Shown here: positions 26,971 to 40,119 of the stretch, in pieces
Numbering within the stretch: the first letter of the stretch is position 1
Layout of the letters: the number at the start of each line of letters is the position of its first letter
Source of the DNA: Myrica gale
Taxonomy: Eukaryota; Streptophyta; Magnoliopsida; Fagales; Myricaceae
Direction of reading: 5' to 3'
Assembly: GCA_963930655.1 (NCBI GenBank)
Contig: OZ005617.1
Location: forward strand, 2,110,501 to 2,174,500
Length of the DNA stretch: 64,000 nt
The notes under the pieces: generated by a model
Database searches by the model: none
What the model was told of the DNA's origin: nothing
The model's input: the letters and a program-made list of their open reading frames with translations, nothing else
Made by a program: the position numbers and the translations under genes

Positions 26971-27059
26971 GAAAAAAAAAAGAGGAGGAGGGGGGAACAA
27001 AAAAAGAAAAGAAAAAGGCTTTTCAGGTAATTTCCTCAAAATTTTGAAAAACTATATAT

Positions 27060-30000
27060 TGCCTTCCCCGTTCAATTGGCTGCCAGCTTCTGGTTAACCT
27101 TCGCGGATGTAAAGTACGTAAATTGCGCAGTCTCCAATATTACTAGAGCCAAAGCCATAACAAAACAATCAGCGAAGCAACATGTACAACACATTAACAC
27201 ATGATGGACAGTAGAAATGAACCTCCAAACAACAATTATATATATTATGAAGTTAACTCCACACGGACCACAGCCCCTATTGATCAAATTAAGAATGGCT
27301 TTTGCTTAATTAATTAAGTTTTTGAATTTAATTTGTAAATGATGCGCAATATTGTTGGGTTTTAGTTGATCTTAATTAATTAACCGGCTTTATGATAGTT
27401 CGTATACTATATATATATTATTTCAATTCGAGTATCCCACCAGACCCACCTAATTAACATCATCTATATTGTACTATATATGATATTTATGGTACAATAT
27501 TGAGTTGCATAAGGACCACATGCAAGTACTCTTGCGTACATGCATCTCAAGTAGCTAAAACCCAATACATGCCGGGGGTGGCTATGGATATTAATGGAAC
27601 ATGAAATTTTTGTTTTCTTGTCCCGAAAATAAACATCATACTGTTGGTCACTCTAAACCGTAGTGGATACCATTATGTATAAGATAGCTAGCATTCTGAT
27701 ATGCATCCAATGAACAAGCTGCCACTGGCATATATAAACTGGTGTGTACATGCATGTGCTAGCTCCATGTTCATATCTTTGACGGGGAACCACTTTATGC
27801 CGCACATTTATTGGAGTACTCAATCATATTGACAAGTCTATTTCAGCAAGTCATGTATTATGCAGTACTTTACATGATGTATGAGACCATGCATGGCCCG
27901 TACTTGTACATATATCTCTGGGGATGAGGATCCTCTGCAATTTTATGTCCGGATTGCACGATGCAATTTCGAAGAGAGATATATAGACCGCGACTAGGTG
28001 GACCCACATCATTTAATACTGTCCATTGTAGGACTCATGCTGCCCTGCTAGAACTTTACATAAACAATATTAAATGATGTACACCTGATCGGTCTATCTC
28101 TCTGAATTGCACCGTGCAATCCATACAAGAAATTGCAAATGATCCTGGTCCTTATATCTCTGGACAATCTGTAGAAGAATACCCTAGATCGATCAATATA
28201 GGTACGTATTGTCAAGGTACGTACCACCTTAAAAATATGTAAGGTCTGGTATCATGGCCTTTCCATGCCATGACGGATGATATTTTTCAGTAATTCAGTT
28301 TGTGGACCAAGTTTTTCTTGGAGAAATGCTGCAGAGAAAGCACGCGCGGGGTAGAATTTTTGTCATGAAGAACATTATAATACATGTATATGATGCAGGG
28401 AACTCAAGATCCCAGCTTCCATTGATAATGCTTCATGGATTTTGTATGTATAAGTGAAAAAGTTCGAAGAATTTCATGAGAATCTGTCGGCAAATTAAAC
28501 TGGTTAGCTTTCCCTGAAGAATACACATCATGCTTATAATCCAGAGGATTATGCAGATAATTTTAGATTCTTAACCAAATATTAGTACTCACTCTTCTCT
28601 CAGGCTCTTTTTTCTAATTAATAAAATGGAGAAATCTAGTCATAAATGAGACCCATTAAAGTGGTACGTACCGAGTTATAATACAAGATCTTTTATTCTT
28701 ATAACAATATTGAATCTAGCTAGACTTCTAAATATGAATGTTATCGAAAACAGTATCGATCAAAAGATACTAAATTATTTTGGGATAAAATATACCATTT
28801 AGGGAAGGTATAATATAAGTTATGAACTTCCCCAATTTTAATTTTTAATTCTAATTGTAAACATTGGAAATTTATCAAGTAAAACATTCTTCTAGTTATA
28901 TCCAATCGTGTTATATACATATATATTTGCCTTAAGAAAAGATTGATTTTGATAGAAGCTGTATAGGATGCCGTAAGGTGAGTATTAATTAGCAATTAAT
29001 TAAGCATATATGATAACTTACAATTGTGATCTGCCTACAATTGATCCGCATGTGGTGGCATGTGCCGGCAAGAGGTAGAGCGCACGTGTATCATGAATGC
29101 CAATGTTCCATCTCTTTCCTATAGTATTTTAGGCCTGATAATCATGATTAACACTTTGAAAGAGCCATGCCTCTAATTAACCACGACCAAAATCTATGAT
29201 ATTTAGATATCATATTCTTAATTTGAAAATGAAAATACATATAAATTAGTAATTGACCTTAATTAAATGAGATATCTTGGGGAATCATTTTATCTAGGTT
29301 GGTTTCCACTAAATAGTGGTCTCTATTCCCTTCTCCATGCCTTTAGAACCCTCTCTGAATATATAATTTCCCGATCTCTGACAAGGAACTTAAAATTATT
29401 GTACTCCCACCCACATAGGCCAGAGGCCATTTAAGTCGCCCATTTTTAGGTTAAGATCTATCTTGAGATATATGAGTGACTTGATGTTTGACTTGCAATA
29501 TTAGGTTTAATTCCTTGTGGGTGAATATGTCTTCTATATATACCCAAAAAATATACATATATGAGACGAGAGTTGGCAGTATAATTGACACCTACGTGTT
29601 ATTAGGCTCATTCTTTATCAGAAGAAAATCTTCCTCAATTTTCTAGCTAAGAATGTCACAAGGCTGATGAAAAGTCAATAATGATATATTAATGCCTGAA
29701 AGATGGTACTTCTTTCATAATCTAATAAGATAGGCTTCAAAGTCATGGGAATTTGATGTTTAGGGGATTAGATGTGATTATATATGTAGAAGATTCAGGC
29801 AATGGATGGATAAATAAGAAAATTACAAGATTAATGATGGTTAATTAGCAATAGATATATATTAGTATACTTTGGTGAATTTCTTCTTACAATTTCAAAA
29901 ACTGTCATCCCCTAAAACTGCATTAATTCGATATTCTAGTTTGCCTGTAGTTCTCATAATGGAAATGTGATCATATATCTATAGAAGGGAATGAGGCTGC

Positions 30001-32700
30001 ATATTTTCGTAATTTCTATTCTCCGCCTGCAATATTTGGACAAAATCCCTCAATATATACCAGCTCCGAAATGATGCAGATAGCAGCAGCAAGCGACAAC
30101 GAATGTTTGACAAATAGGGATTATATAAAGAAGTATTCTCCTTATAAATTCCTTTCTATATATTGGTATAAGGAAGAACAATAAAACATGAAGAGCACTG
30201 AGAGATCATATCTTTGCTTTCTAGCTCGTGTTTTATGTTGTACTTCAGAACACATCTAATTCTGACAAATTATTTAGTATTTGCATGTGGGTTTTGGTTG
30301 CATAGTTCTATGTCGATATGGATTGGAAAATATGTTCCAGACTTTCAGTTTATGTTTATTTCTTTGCTCCGAGCTCGGGAGTAGGTTCCAGTATGTTCTC
30401 CTCAAATGGATTATATATAAAACAGATTAGGTAGGTCAACGTCGATCGATTGTATTATTGGGAAGAGTGACACGAAACTAATTTGAAGCTCCATGATTCA
30501 CGCTGTCACTAATTTGGAATAAGGTTTTGATCACCTCGCATGCGCGTCATAGAGATGGGAAACGAGACTTTCCAGACATTCATTCTTTTCCGTCTTTTCT
30601 TTCAGCTTGTTAAATCAGTGAATTGACTGAAAACTAAAGTGTCGGAAGAAGCACTAATCACCAATCTGTTTCTCCACGGGGGGTACAATAATTCAATGAA
30701 TTATGCACCAAAGATTCCCAACTGCTAACATCGTCACGGTAAGCCCCACCAGGGCACTTGGAACCACATCTACCCAGGTGAGAATTAGTCGCCCAACTGC
30801 TGCAATTATATATATTTATTCCCTTCGAAAGAGCACGTACAGTACTCTAACAACTAGCTAGCTACCACACGAACCAAAAGATCCTTTGCAATAACTGGAG
30901 AATGCATAAAGAAGTTAATTATGAAAGAAATTGAAGCTTCAAATCTTCTGTACTATAGCTAGGCGGCCATTGTTAATGGCACCTCCAATCTATCCCTATG
31001 ATTAAAGTATCCCTCACTGTCATGATTCCCCCCTTCTCCGACGGCCATTTCTTATATATTCGAAATGTATATATATAACTTTCTTAATTATTGATACAAA
31101 TTACAATATTTGAGAACAAGGTGGATTGATATTATTTTCAGCATATACTTAATTTATCTGCAGCATAGGTAAAGCTTAGTGAAATAGAACTATAAAGACA
31201 CGTTCTAAATTGAATTTTCTTAACTTTCAAGTTAGAACTTTCCTGTCTTTGCTTTATTTTCTACCTCTTACGTACATTACCGCTAAACCAAATATTTTCG
31301 TACGTTATCAAACAGGGAATAGGGTATACTTCTTTAATGTTCCAAATTCATGTATGGCATATATCCTAAGAGTTATTCTGCAGATTAAAAAAATTTCAAA
31401 CCAATATTAATGTGCAACCCAATATGAGGCAATATGGGACGGCCAAACTATAAAAAAATTTCGGATAGTACCGAATCAAGGCCATTAAACAAGTAGGAAA
31501 CAATAGCCTTATAAGCCACAAGCTATACTTTTCTTTTCCAGAAACGCTTTTCTACTCTTATTTTATGTCTTGTTCTAGTCGAAGTCAGTTGTCTGATCAA
31601 TACATTATTCCATCCCTAGATGGGGCCTTGTGTTTGTTTTCAACGGATGACCCGGCCCGAAAAAAGGTGGAATATACGTGGTGACCAAAAGCAATTTCTC
31701 TTTGTTCACGACGTAGTACCGAAATTAACAATCAATGTAAAATGTTCTTAGATGCGTCGTGGGATCAACAGCAACTTGATCTAAAAGGTGTTTCGATGGC
31801 TGAAAGGAACTTTTGAGCAAACAATAATGACACAAATCTTGAACCCAGTGGATTGAATTCCAATCCCATTGGCTGGCCGAGTCGAACAGGATTTATATTG
31901 TCCTGAAAAGTGAAAAAGATTGAATGGATCCATCCAGACATTGGATCAGTCCCTTCTGTTCAGTACTATAGCCCTTTTTGAACGACTTAGGGGTGTAGAC
32001 GGCTATAAGGATAACCTTGAGTTGAATAGTTGATAGATATATAGCCTAGATAATTCCACAAAGTAAAATAGTGCATGGTTATCCAATCCAATTCATAAAA
32101 ATATCTAAAAAGGGTTTTTTGTAGAACTTTTTTGTCAACAATATTTAATTGTGCCTAATTGGTAAAACTGTACATTAATGTAGAAATTCTAGTGGGTAGG
32201 GGCGTTGCTAATTATAAACAAGATGAGGCTTTTATTTTTGAAGGAGAGAAGAAAAGATGTATCACCGTTGAGTTGCTAAAAACAAAATTAACCAACGTCC
32301 TTTCGTAGGCATGGGACCGTGGTTCGTACGGCAAAGTAGCTAGTACTGGCCGGTCATGGTCCTGACAAGCTCTCAGAATAGTATCGTGTCAGAAAAGAAC
32401 AGATAAATCTGCAACCTAGGTAATTGTGAAACAAGTGGATTTCGTATGGAATATGTAAAGGAGAAGTAGCAGACCAACATTTAGGCAAAACATTTAGGCA
32501 AAATCTCTAGTCCAAACTCCAAAGTCACTTCGAACTGGGAAGGTAATTAGTACCCACAATACAAACATTTAGGCAAAATCTCTGTTGGTGGCGAATCTAA
32601 TAATATTGCATCACAATTTCAATTGTCTCTCTCTCTCTCCAAGGCATCTATGTTTTACTTCCCAACCTCCTGTATACCCACGCCAATATTCTATTCTCGT
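27060..32700. other. Gene-poor AT-rich intergenic region
   Basis: Apart from the hairpin MITE at 27922-28152, I see no exon series, RNA gene or named transposon here. Open frames are short and lack family features. Around 32470-32600 the phrase ACATTTAGGCAAAA is repeated three times in tandem or near-tandem. A CT repeat occupies 32626-32640. Confidence 0.5.
27922..28152. mobile_element. MULE-type MITE with long inverted repeats
   Basis: Two arms of roughly 100 bases pair with each other. The left arm has GAGGATCCTCTGCAATTT, GGATTGCACGATGCAATT and AGAGAGATATATAGACCG; the right arm carries the complements, ending GCAAATGATCCTGGTCCT. It is bounded by the direct repeat TATATCTCTGG at 27911-27921 and 28153-28163. 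A 9-11 base duplication with long terminal inverted repeats is typical of Mutator-like elements. There is no ORF. Transcription would give a long hairpin. Confidence 0.75.
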
Positions 32701-32748
32701 ATGCTTCACCATTCTCAATAATGTATTCTAATATTATTCTTCTCTGTG

Positions 32749-32749
<1 letters not shown>

Positions 32750-32788
<39 letters not shown>
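32750..32788. repeat. (TA)n microsatellite upstream of the VUP1-like gene
   Basis: Uninterrupted TA repeat of about 39 bases ending about 78 bases before the start codon. By position it could serve as, or contain, the TATA element; length changes would alter promoter spacing. Confidence 0.9.
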
Positions 32789-32790
<2 letters not shown>

Positions 32791-32865
32791 TTCCCAAGTG
32801 GGCTTCTCCCAAGCTGGCCATCAGACCTCATTTATCCTTTTCTTTCAACTTCTCTTTCTCTTTGG

Positions 32866-33670
32866 ATGGAAAACTCAATGAACTCTCAGAGCGAAGCCCT
32901 CTCTTCCCATCAAAGGACCTCTGAGTCTGCGGAGGAGAGTGGTTGGACTACGTACTTTGAGGATTTCTCTCTCGGAAACCACAATGAACACAGTCTTTGC
33001 TCTTCGGGTTTTGAAAGCTCTTCCCTTGTTTCCGATGCTGCCTCGTTGGCTGGAAAAACGTCCAACAGTAGTCACCGAGGTGGGAGCTTGTCTATGGTCA
33101 AAAGCAGTAAAAGATTAGGCTTCAAGAAGAGGAAAGCAGCAGCAGCTTTTGTTGATGATGCTTTAGAGGATACCGCTAGTTCTCCTGTCAATAGTCCGGA
33201 GGTAAGACTTTTCTGATAATTGTTTTATTCTCTTGTTTTTCAAAGACGCATTCTTTGATATTAGTGGTAATAATTGTTCTTAATTACTTTTTGGCCACTG
33301 TTTCAATAGGTTTATGATCTGAATGAAATGGATATAAATGCTATGCTGGGGGATAATGCAGACATATCTCAGGTAATCATCTTTGGATTCTTTCAGTTTT
33401 CCCCTTAGTTCTTTTCCATGGCTTGTTTCCTATATATATATATATATGTTATGCGCCTGTTTTCGGTGTTGGTTTTGGGGTGAATGTTTTGTATATTACG
33501 TGACAATGCCCTTCTATATTTTGTTTTTGCAGGGGAAAGGAAGTGTTTCAAGACAGATAGATGAGAGAACTGAAGTGGGTCTTACTGGACGAGATAGCGA
33601 CCGCACAGAACTGAAGAAGAGGGGCCTTTGCTTAGTTCCTTTGTCTTCGATAATACATTTTCTTGGATGA
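32866..33670 (+). CDS. VUP1-like protein (vascular-related unknown protein family)
   Basis: Small plant-specific protein of 178 aa. Exons: 32866-33201, 33310-33372 and 33533-33670, all GT-AG, phase 0 at each junction. Features seen: EESGWTTYFEDF at residues 23-34, a Ser-rich part, a basic patch RLGFKKRK (possible nuclear signal), DDALEDTASSPVNSP before the first intron, and a C-terminus RGLCLVPLSSIIHFLG. These match what I recall of the Arabidopsis VUP1 family, linked by overexpression studies to vascular development and hormone response; the biochemical role is unknown. The start is the ATG at 32866: the open frame extends upstream, but only through the TA microsatellite, which codes for nonsense. 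The gene stands alone in a repeat-rich region. Confidence 0.78.
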
Positions 33671-33715
33671 TTTCAGTTTAATCATCGTTCATCAATGCTC
33701 TATTTTGTCCCCCCT

Positions 33716-33741
33716 TTCTCTCTCTCTCTCTCTCTCTCTCT
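33716..33741. repeat. (TC)n microsatellite in the 3' flank of the VUP1-like gene
   Basis: Pure TC run of about 26 bases, about 45 bases after the stop codon, so probably in the 3' UTR. Confidence 0.85.
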
Positions 33742-35240
33742 TGCTATGAACAAAATCGTGTTAAACGGTTGATTGTATGTGATGGAATTAAGGCGCACTT
33801 TGCTTGCAATTATCTCCAACTATTGAGAACCATAACTTCTGCAGTAAATGGAAAGAACAGTACTACTTTAAGAGGTCTTTTTGTTTGCATTCCAAGTATA
33901 TATATATATATCCATCAATGCGCAAATACAACCAAGAAATTGTGAAGATTCCATACTACAAGTACCATATGGAAAGATGATAAGGAAAGCTCATTGCTAA
34001 TGATCATGGTTGATTGCCTACGAGACTGATCACCTCTAGAAGCAGGCCGTATTCACCAAGGATGAACCAATGTTTTCAGTTATTAATTATGTTTCGAGAC
34101 ATATAATAATTTAGTATATATTTGTTAGTGCTCATGTTATAAATCTTTAAAAACCATAGTACTTGGCAGAAAAATGGGCAGTAAGGCATCTACGTGTGGG
34201 AATAATTATATGCCAAAATTATAAGTAGGTGTAAATTAAATGAATGCTTTTGTTTTTACTTTTTTATCCCCTAAAATTTTATCATTATTACAAAAAATTT
34301 CTCTCTTCTCAATTTTTATCCAATTTTTTCTCAATTTTTTCTAATTTTTTTCATTTTTCACCTACTTTTTTCATTCTCTCTCCTCACTTTTTCACCGACT
34401 CCTAAAATTTTAACAAAATTTTGGTTTCCAAACGTCAGACGAAAGACCCTCTTTGAATCAGTCACACAAAATGCATTTTGCGCATGTCCTTGTGGTTCCT
34501 ATATATACTGTTGGGAAGAACTAACGCAGTTGACGAGAAAACTTACATTGAGAAGAGAATAGGGAACTATGCTATGTGGCGTGTGTTAAATAATTGTAGA
34601 GATTAAAACTTTACTTGACTAATTAATTATGCCTAGAAACACACTACTTTCATTATTTCTTGTATATTGAATTTCTATAAATCAGAATACTTTTCTCAGG
34701 AGAAAAAACTGAAACAAAATAAGGACAAACATCATTAAGTAAATTTTCGTACCAACAACCATAAATTAAGTTAAGGTCATTCCAGATCATGATCGAATTT
34801 ACATGTCACGCACTTGTTGAGTGATCTTAGGTCTTCTCAACACCAAAAGCTAACTCAAAATGTGAGGTTTTCCCTCGCACTTATAAACTAATCATTAACT
34901 TTTTTACAACCGATGTAAGACTAACTCCAACATACTTTCTTTTGTGATTCTCACTCTTTACAAATCTTAGCAGCTTATACAAACTTTCAAGCCTTTCATG
35001 AAGACCATAATTAGTGATCAATTTATCCGGTAAATTGATGCTAAATTGGTCTCCTAATTGTTTGAGAAGCGCCCTCAATTATAAGATCTGTAACCATTGC
35101 ATCGATATATACTCGTATTTTTCGAACATAACAAGTTAATCCTTTTGCCTAGCTAGCTGTATATATATATATATATGCTGCTCAATTCAACCCCTTTTCT
35201 AAAAAGCTAGCTCTTGATAGCACTATTGTCAGTCGACTTA
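33742..35240. other. AT-rich intergenic DNA
   Basis: A MITE-like AT-rich block lies at about 34225-34448. It is rich in TTTTTC/TTCTC, and its right part, read in reverse, resembles the element at 43403-43607. About 34860-35090 contains an ACCGATGT-type motif common in plant repeats. No gene is seen. Confidence 0.4.
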
Positions 35241-37109
35241 ATTAATAAGTTACTTTTTGCGTCTACATCTCTAAATCTGAAGCAAATTAAAAAGATGGTT
35301 ATGGGAAGGTCAAGTATATATATATAAGGAACCAAAATACCACTTTTTGTGAACTCTTCAAGGCGAATGCAAAATCTATTAAGATGACAAGCTCCACCTT
35401 TTCGACTTGTTGCCTTTAGACCCTTTTTCTTAAGGACGATCGCCTGCAGGCGAAGCCGTTAATTATAGAAGGGGCACTTTCTAGCTAGCTCTATCGTGGA
35501 TATACTTAGAAATCTTTACTCTTGTTGCCTCTGCATCTAATTCTGTATGATTAAAAAGAGAGAGATAATCTGTCATAAACTTTTTGCCGGCATGGATCGA
35601 TGTAGGGAAGCTAGGTCAAGCACATTAGGAACCAAAATATAAAGCACTTTCTAATTCAGTCTATATAAAAATTGAAGGAGAGTTGAGCATGTTCGAATGT
35701 TCAAGGTACATGCAGTATTATTTAAAAAGTCCTGATTTTAAATTTACAAATAAAATGAAAAGAAAACTGAAATTGAATAAAATGGAAGAACTGCATTCTG
35801 ATCATATCGGGAGGTTGAATGTAACTTTCACTTAGAAGACGATGATCAGGCTCCACCTTTTTTTCATTTCATACTGATATAAGCTTTCTGGTAAAGAAGA
35901 GCTGTAAAGGCTTTACAAAGTATACCTTTGTTTTAGAGTCGGTAAGCATATTGCATATAAGAACTTTATTTAATTTGTACAAACAGGCCAGCCGGCAGAG
36001 TCCATGCACAAACACACCTGGTTCCATCACAGGAAGAGGGAAGGATACCTAGCTCATCTCATTTACACTACTCTGAAATAAGCAATCTATCTACAGAATT
36101 ACAACCAGCTGCTAGTACCTTGTTAAACTGATCAGTATGGTTACAGCGTGCAGAAGACACTCACTCGCTAACTAGGCGCTCTATGATCGATTGATTAGTT
36201 AATTAACAAGCTGTCTAGCCACTAGCTAGTTGCCTCTGCATCTCTTTCTAAAGGAAATTAAAGACATCCTTTTAGCTTTTTGCAGCTGCAGGCATGGGTA
36301 TTGAGAAGGTCAAGGATGCAGCTAGGGCCTAGGAGCCAAGACAGAACTTTACTGGGTCTATAAAAAAATTGAAGGAGATCACTTAACCATGTTCGAATGT
36401 TTTAGATCCATATTTATATTAAAATTAATCTCTAGTATGTGTTAATGCCTGGCCATTAGAAGGTTTCCAATCTATGAAAGACTGGAGCTTCAAACAAAAG
36501 CAAACTAAGAAGCATGCATCCTCGTCCCCACGTTCAATATCATTAAGAAATGAGCTTTTATGGGACTTTGCTCATATTATAAAGTGATTAGCAACATTAA
36601 AAATTTGGGTTCAAGGGTTTTGACACCCCACTAAGAAAAGTCAATTAGCACGAGCTTTCATTCTTAATTAGCCAATCAAAGAATAAGACCGAGCACTTGA
36701 AAGCCAGCTTGGGCATTCTTTGTGCCAGTTGAGTACCTTGTTGCATATTTAAATATCTGAGTTGGCATTTGATGATCAAGCCAAAATTGACAGAGGGTTG
36801 TCCCGGAAAATGAAGATTCTCACTTGAAGAAAGAAAATTAAGGCTCAGCAACGTCAAATTAAGCCTTTGAATGACCGTAGGTACGTGAGAAATTCATGTG
36901 ATATATATATATATATGAAAAATCTGGTTTAGACCCTATTAATATCTAGAAAAGTGGATATGAGTTTTCCCTCTTATTAAAACAACAATAACAATTTTAA
37001 AACACGTTCTAAAATTGTTCAGCCTAGATATGCATAATAATCAACTCAATCAACAAATAAACAGCGAAAAATTAAATCAAACTTCAATCACACACAGAGA
37101 TGAAGATTT

Positions 37110-38344
37110 CACTACAAGAAATATGACTTCTAGCTACTACTATTTTTAACCACAACAGGGAACGCGTCCCCAATAAATAACGTTGGAAACGGTAAAAAAA
37201 AATTTGTGGTTGCCACTGCAATTCTTTAGCAACGACTCTGTTAAGTTGGGACCCACATCAATTGCTTTGCCTCACGCGACCAATTTTTTTTAGCAACCCA
37301 GGGCAGTGCGTCCTCATAACCACGACTGCGAGAAGCTTCTCAGTAACATTGACATGAATATTTCTTACATAACTGAAATCATCAAGCAATCAGATTGATA
37401 ATCAAGTAGATGAAAACAGAAAACCACATCTTAGTCAAACTATTACACAAAGCACAGACTCACATCTGGTACCACAAAATGCAATTTCCTAAAAAGCAAC
37501 ACGATAAGAAACAATCTTACAAACACATTCTGCCCATCGAATTTACAATTTTAACTAATTTGATTCTAAAGAAGACCCATTAGGTGAAGAATGATGTCTC
37601 ATTAAGCAGACTATGACACAGAAAAAAACCTCAAGCTAAAAGAACAAAAGAGAGGGAAAAAAGAAAAAAGAAAAAAAACCGTTACAAATCACTCACACAC
37701 TGCGGCATGTAGAGGAGTCAAAACCAAGAGGCAGATTCCCACTTGGGATGGGCTCCATCTGCAAAATAAAAAAGGGAAAAATGAACAATATAAAGCCTAG
37801 GAACTCCAAGCTGATGTCCTCAAAAAAATAAAAAAAAGATGCCTAAGAAAACAGAACAATCAGAATTGTAACAGCCCAGACTACTAATCAAAAAGTTTTT
37901 CAAAAGGTTGGGGGGAGCGGTAGGGAGAAGAAAGGTATTTAGCGTTAAATGAATTTTTTTCCCTTCACATTTTGCTTGTTTGAACGAGATGATTCAGGTG
38001 GCGAAAATATTTTTGTCGATAAAAATTTATTTAGTGACGATTTAAAATTTTTCGTCGCTAATACGTGTTCGAACGAGATATGGTCGTTCGCACCATTAAG
38101 CAACGATGTGTTCGAACAAGATTATTTTAGCGACGAAAATAGTTTCGTCGCTAAAGGCTTATTTATTGACGATTTAACAATTTTCATCACTAATACGTGT
38201 TCGAACGACATTTGACTTGTTCAAACGAGATTGATTACTCTTTAGAGACGAATGCCTAATTTCGTTGCTGAAGATATATTTTTAGCTATGAAATAGGTTT
38301 CCCCATTGATAAGTTTGCCGCTAAAAGTCAAATTTGTTGTAGTG
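37110..38344. mobile_element. Non-autonomous CACTA (En/Spm) element carrying a UBP1-like exon
   Basis: The left end CACTACAAGAAAT and right end AAATTTGTTGTAGTG are inverted CACTA termini. Subterminal arrays are clear at the right: TTTAGCGACGAAAATAG with its complement TTTCGTCGCTAAAG, and five variants of GTTCGAACGAGAT between 37975 and 38235. Length is about 1.24 kb, and no transposase ORF is present. The expected 3-base target duplication is not intact (TTT on the left, ATC on the right). The middle (about 37380-37950) is unlike CACTA ends and contains a captured exon, listed separately. Confidence 0.8.
37697..37758 (-). pseudogene. Captured exon of a UBP1-like oligouridylate-binding protein gene
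   Basis: The minus strand reads [13 protein letters not shown] followed by DSSTCRSV. In UBP1 proteins (TIA-1-like RNA-binding proteins with three RRMs) a closely similar segment comes just before the first RRM. The fragment is bordered by a good acceptor (TTTTGCAG) and a good donor (GTGAGT), so it looks like one exon with pieces of both introns. It lies inside the CACTA element. No other UBP1 exon was found in the window, so it is a fragment, not a gene. Confidence 0.7.
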
Positions 38345-40119
38345 ATCCATTGCCAAATAATGTGAAGGACGTACAATATATATAATGAAGAAAGAATCAT
38401 CTAACCTCCTGACAAACTCTAACCAACAGAAAATGCTCTAGAAGAATATATATACACGTAGTAAAAAGATAAAAGGGAAGACCCAACTAAGGGACGTGGA
38501 AAGAAACAGCAGAGGCTGATGAAGAAGCTGTACGAGCTGCATGAGCTGACTCGGCATGATCCCATGTGGAGTGGAGCAGCTGCATGTGCGTGCCGTAATA
38601 GCTAGCGCGTTGTATATGCCAGAATGTCGTGCTTGCCTACATATACTAGTCAAGCTGTCTCAATAACCCACAAGAAAATGTTGCAGAACATTTTACAATT
38701 GAGGAATCCTGCTGATGGATGCGAACATCCCTTCATATAATATCTAGATGAAGGAAACACTTATAACATGTCGCTTGGAGTACTTCTTGTTGCAAACTTA
38801 CTACCCTTAGTATCCCCGCATGCTTCAGCAGGTATTGATCAATTAGAACAAGCTGCATGTGATGTAACTGGGACACCGGCCAGCATATATATGTCTTACT
38901 TATTGCCTGGATTAAAGCTTTTTTCCTCGAGGCATTAGAGCTGCAAAGGAGCTACAAAGGAATGATCTGTAGTGCTAGAGTTGCGCGATTATTGACTTAA
39001 TAATTCTACTCGTTGCCTTCACATCTGATTTTAAAGAAAGAGAGATTCTTTAGGCCATGCATTTGCGGCATTTGCCCATCGACAGATTCGACACGGGTAC
39101 TAGGAGCGAAAACAGCACTTTTTGGATGATAAAAAGACGAGGAGACTTTTTAGCATCTTCCCATGTTTAATGTCAAAGGTCAGTATCTCAACATATATGC
39201 GGGGCAAATAGCCATTAGAAAGTTCCACATCTGACACTAAGTATCACACCAAATGAAAGCAAGTTCAGAAGCAACCATCCTCGTTCCTACGCCACTATAC
39301 TCGATCGGACAAGAAATTTAATGGAATGCTCATACTAGAACGCACGTGCAACATTGCGATTTTGGATAATGGCTTTGTCACCCTAGAGAAGTACTGTCAT
39401 GATCGCCTAATTATAAAGTACTCAGGCTCAAGTTTCATGCTTAATTAGCCATCAGAGAATTTGTTCAAGGACTTGAAATTAACACCAAGTTGGCCATTCT
39501 TTATACAGTTTGACGAGAGTTTGTGCATAGTTTAGTGTATGAATGGGTATTTGATGAAGCCAAGATCAGGGGTTATAGTTAGAAACTTGACTGAAACAGG
39601 AATATTTTCACGTTGATCAGAAAGAAAATTAAGTAGGAACCTCAAAACCTATATATAGGTCATAGGTGGGAGCACATCTACATATGACCGCAGAGTCCAC
39701 AAATACTACAACAGAAAAGTACGGCTATTTCCGGCCATTTTTTTTTTTGACCTCTCATTCGTGGTCACAATGGAGACCGAAGAATAATATATCGTCCCTT
39801 TTACACTACTCTGCACTAAGCATCTAGCCTACAGAACAACCAGCAACCTTATAAAACTACTCGTTGCCCCTGCATCTAATTCTAAAGGAAAAGAGATCTT
39901 TTAAGCTTTTTGCAGCTATAGGCAAGGATATTGGGAAGTCAAGTAAGTACACTACGAGCCAAGACAGCACTTTTTGTGTCTATATAAATTTAAGGAGATC
40001 ACTACTTAAGCATTTTCAAATGTTTGAGGTACATGTCTGTATTAAAATAAATCTCTAGGACCTATTAATGCTTGCCATTATAAGGTTAGACTGTCAATTC
40101 AAACAAAAGTAAATCAAAC

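Noticed and set aside
32746-32865. Upstream extension of the VUP1-like reading frame by 40 residues.
   Set aside because: It translates the TA microsatellite; the conserved protein starts at the ATG at 32866.
34881-35078. Minus-strand ORF of 65 aa.
   Set aside because: It lies in a degenerate repeat next to an ACCGATGT motif, with no domain or conservation that I can see.
37949-38215. ORF of 88 aa with repeated DDL and NTCSN phrases.
   Set aside because: It is the translation of the subterminal repeats of the CACTA element.
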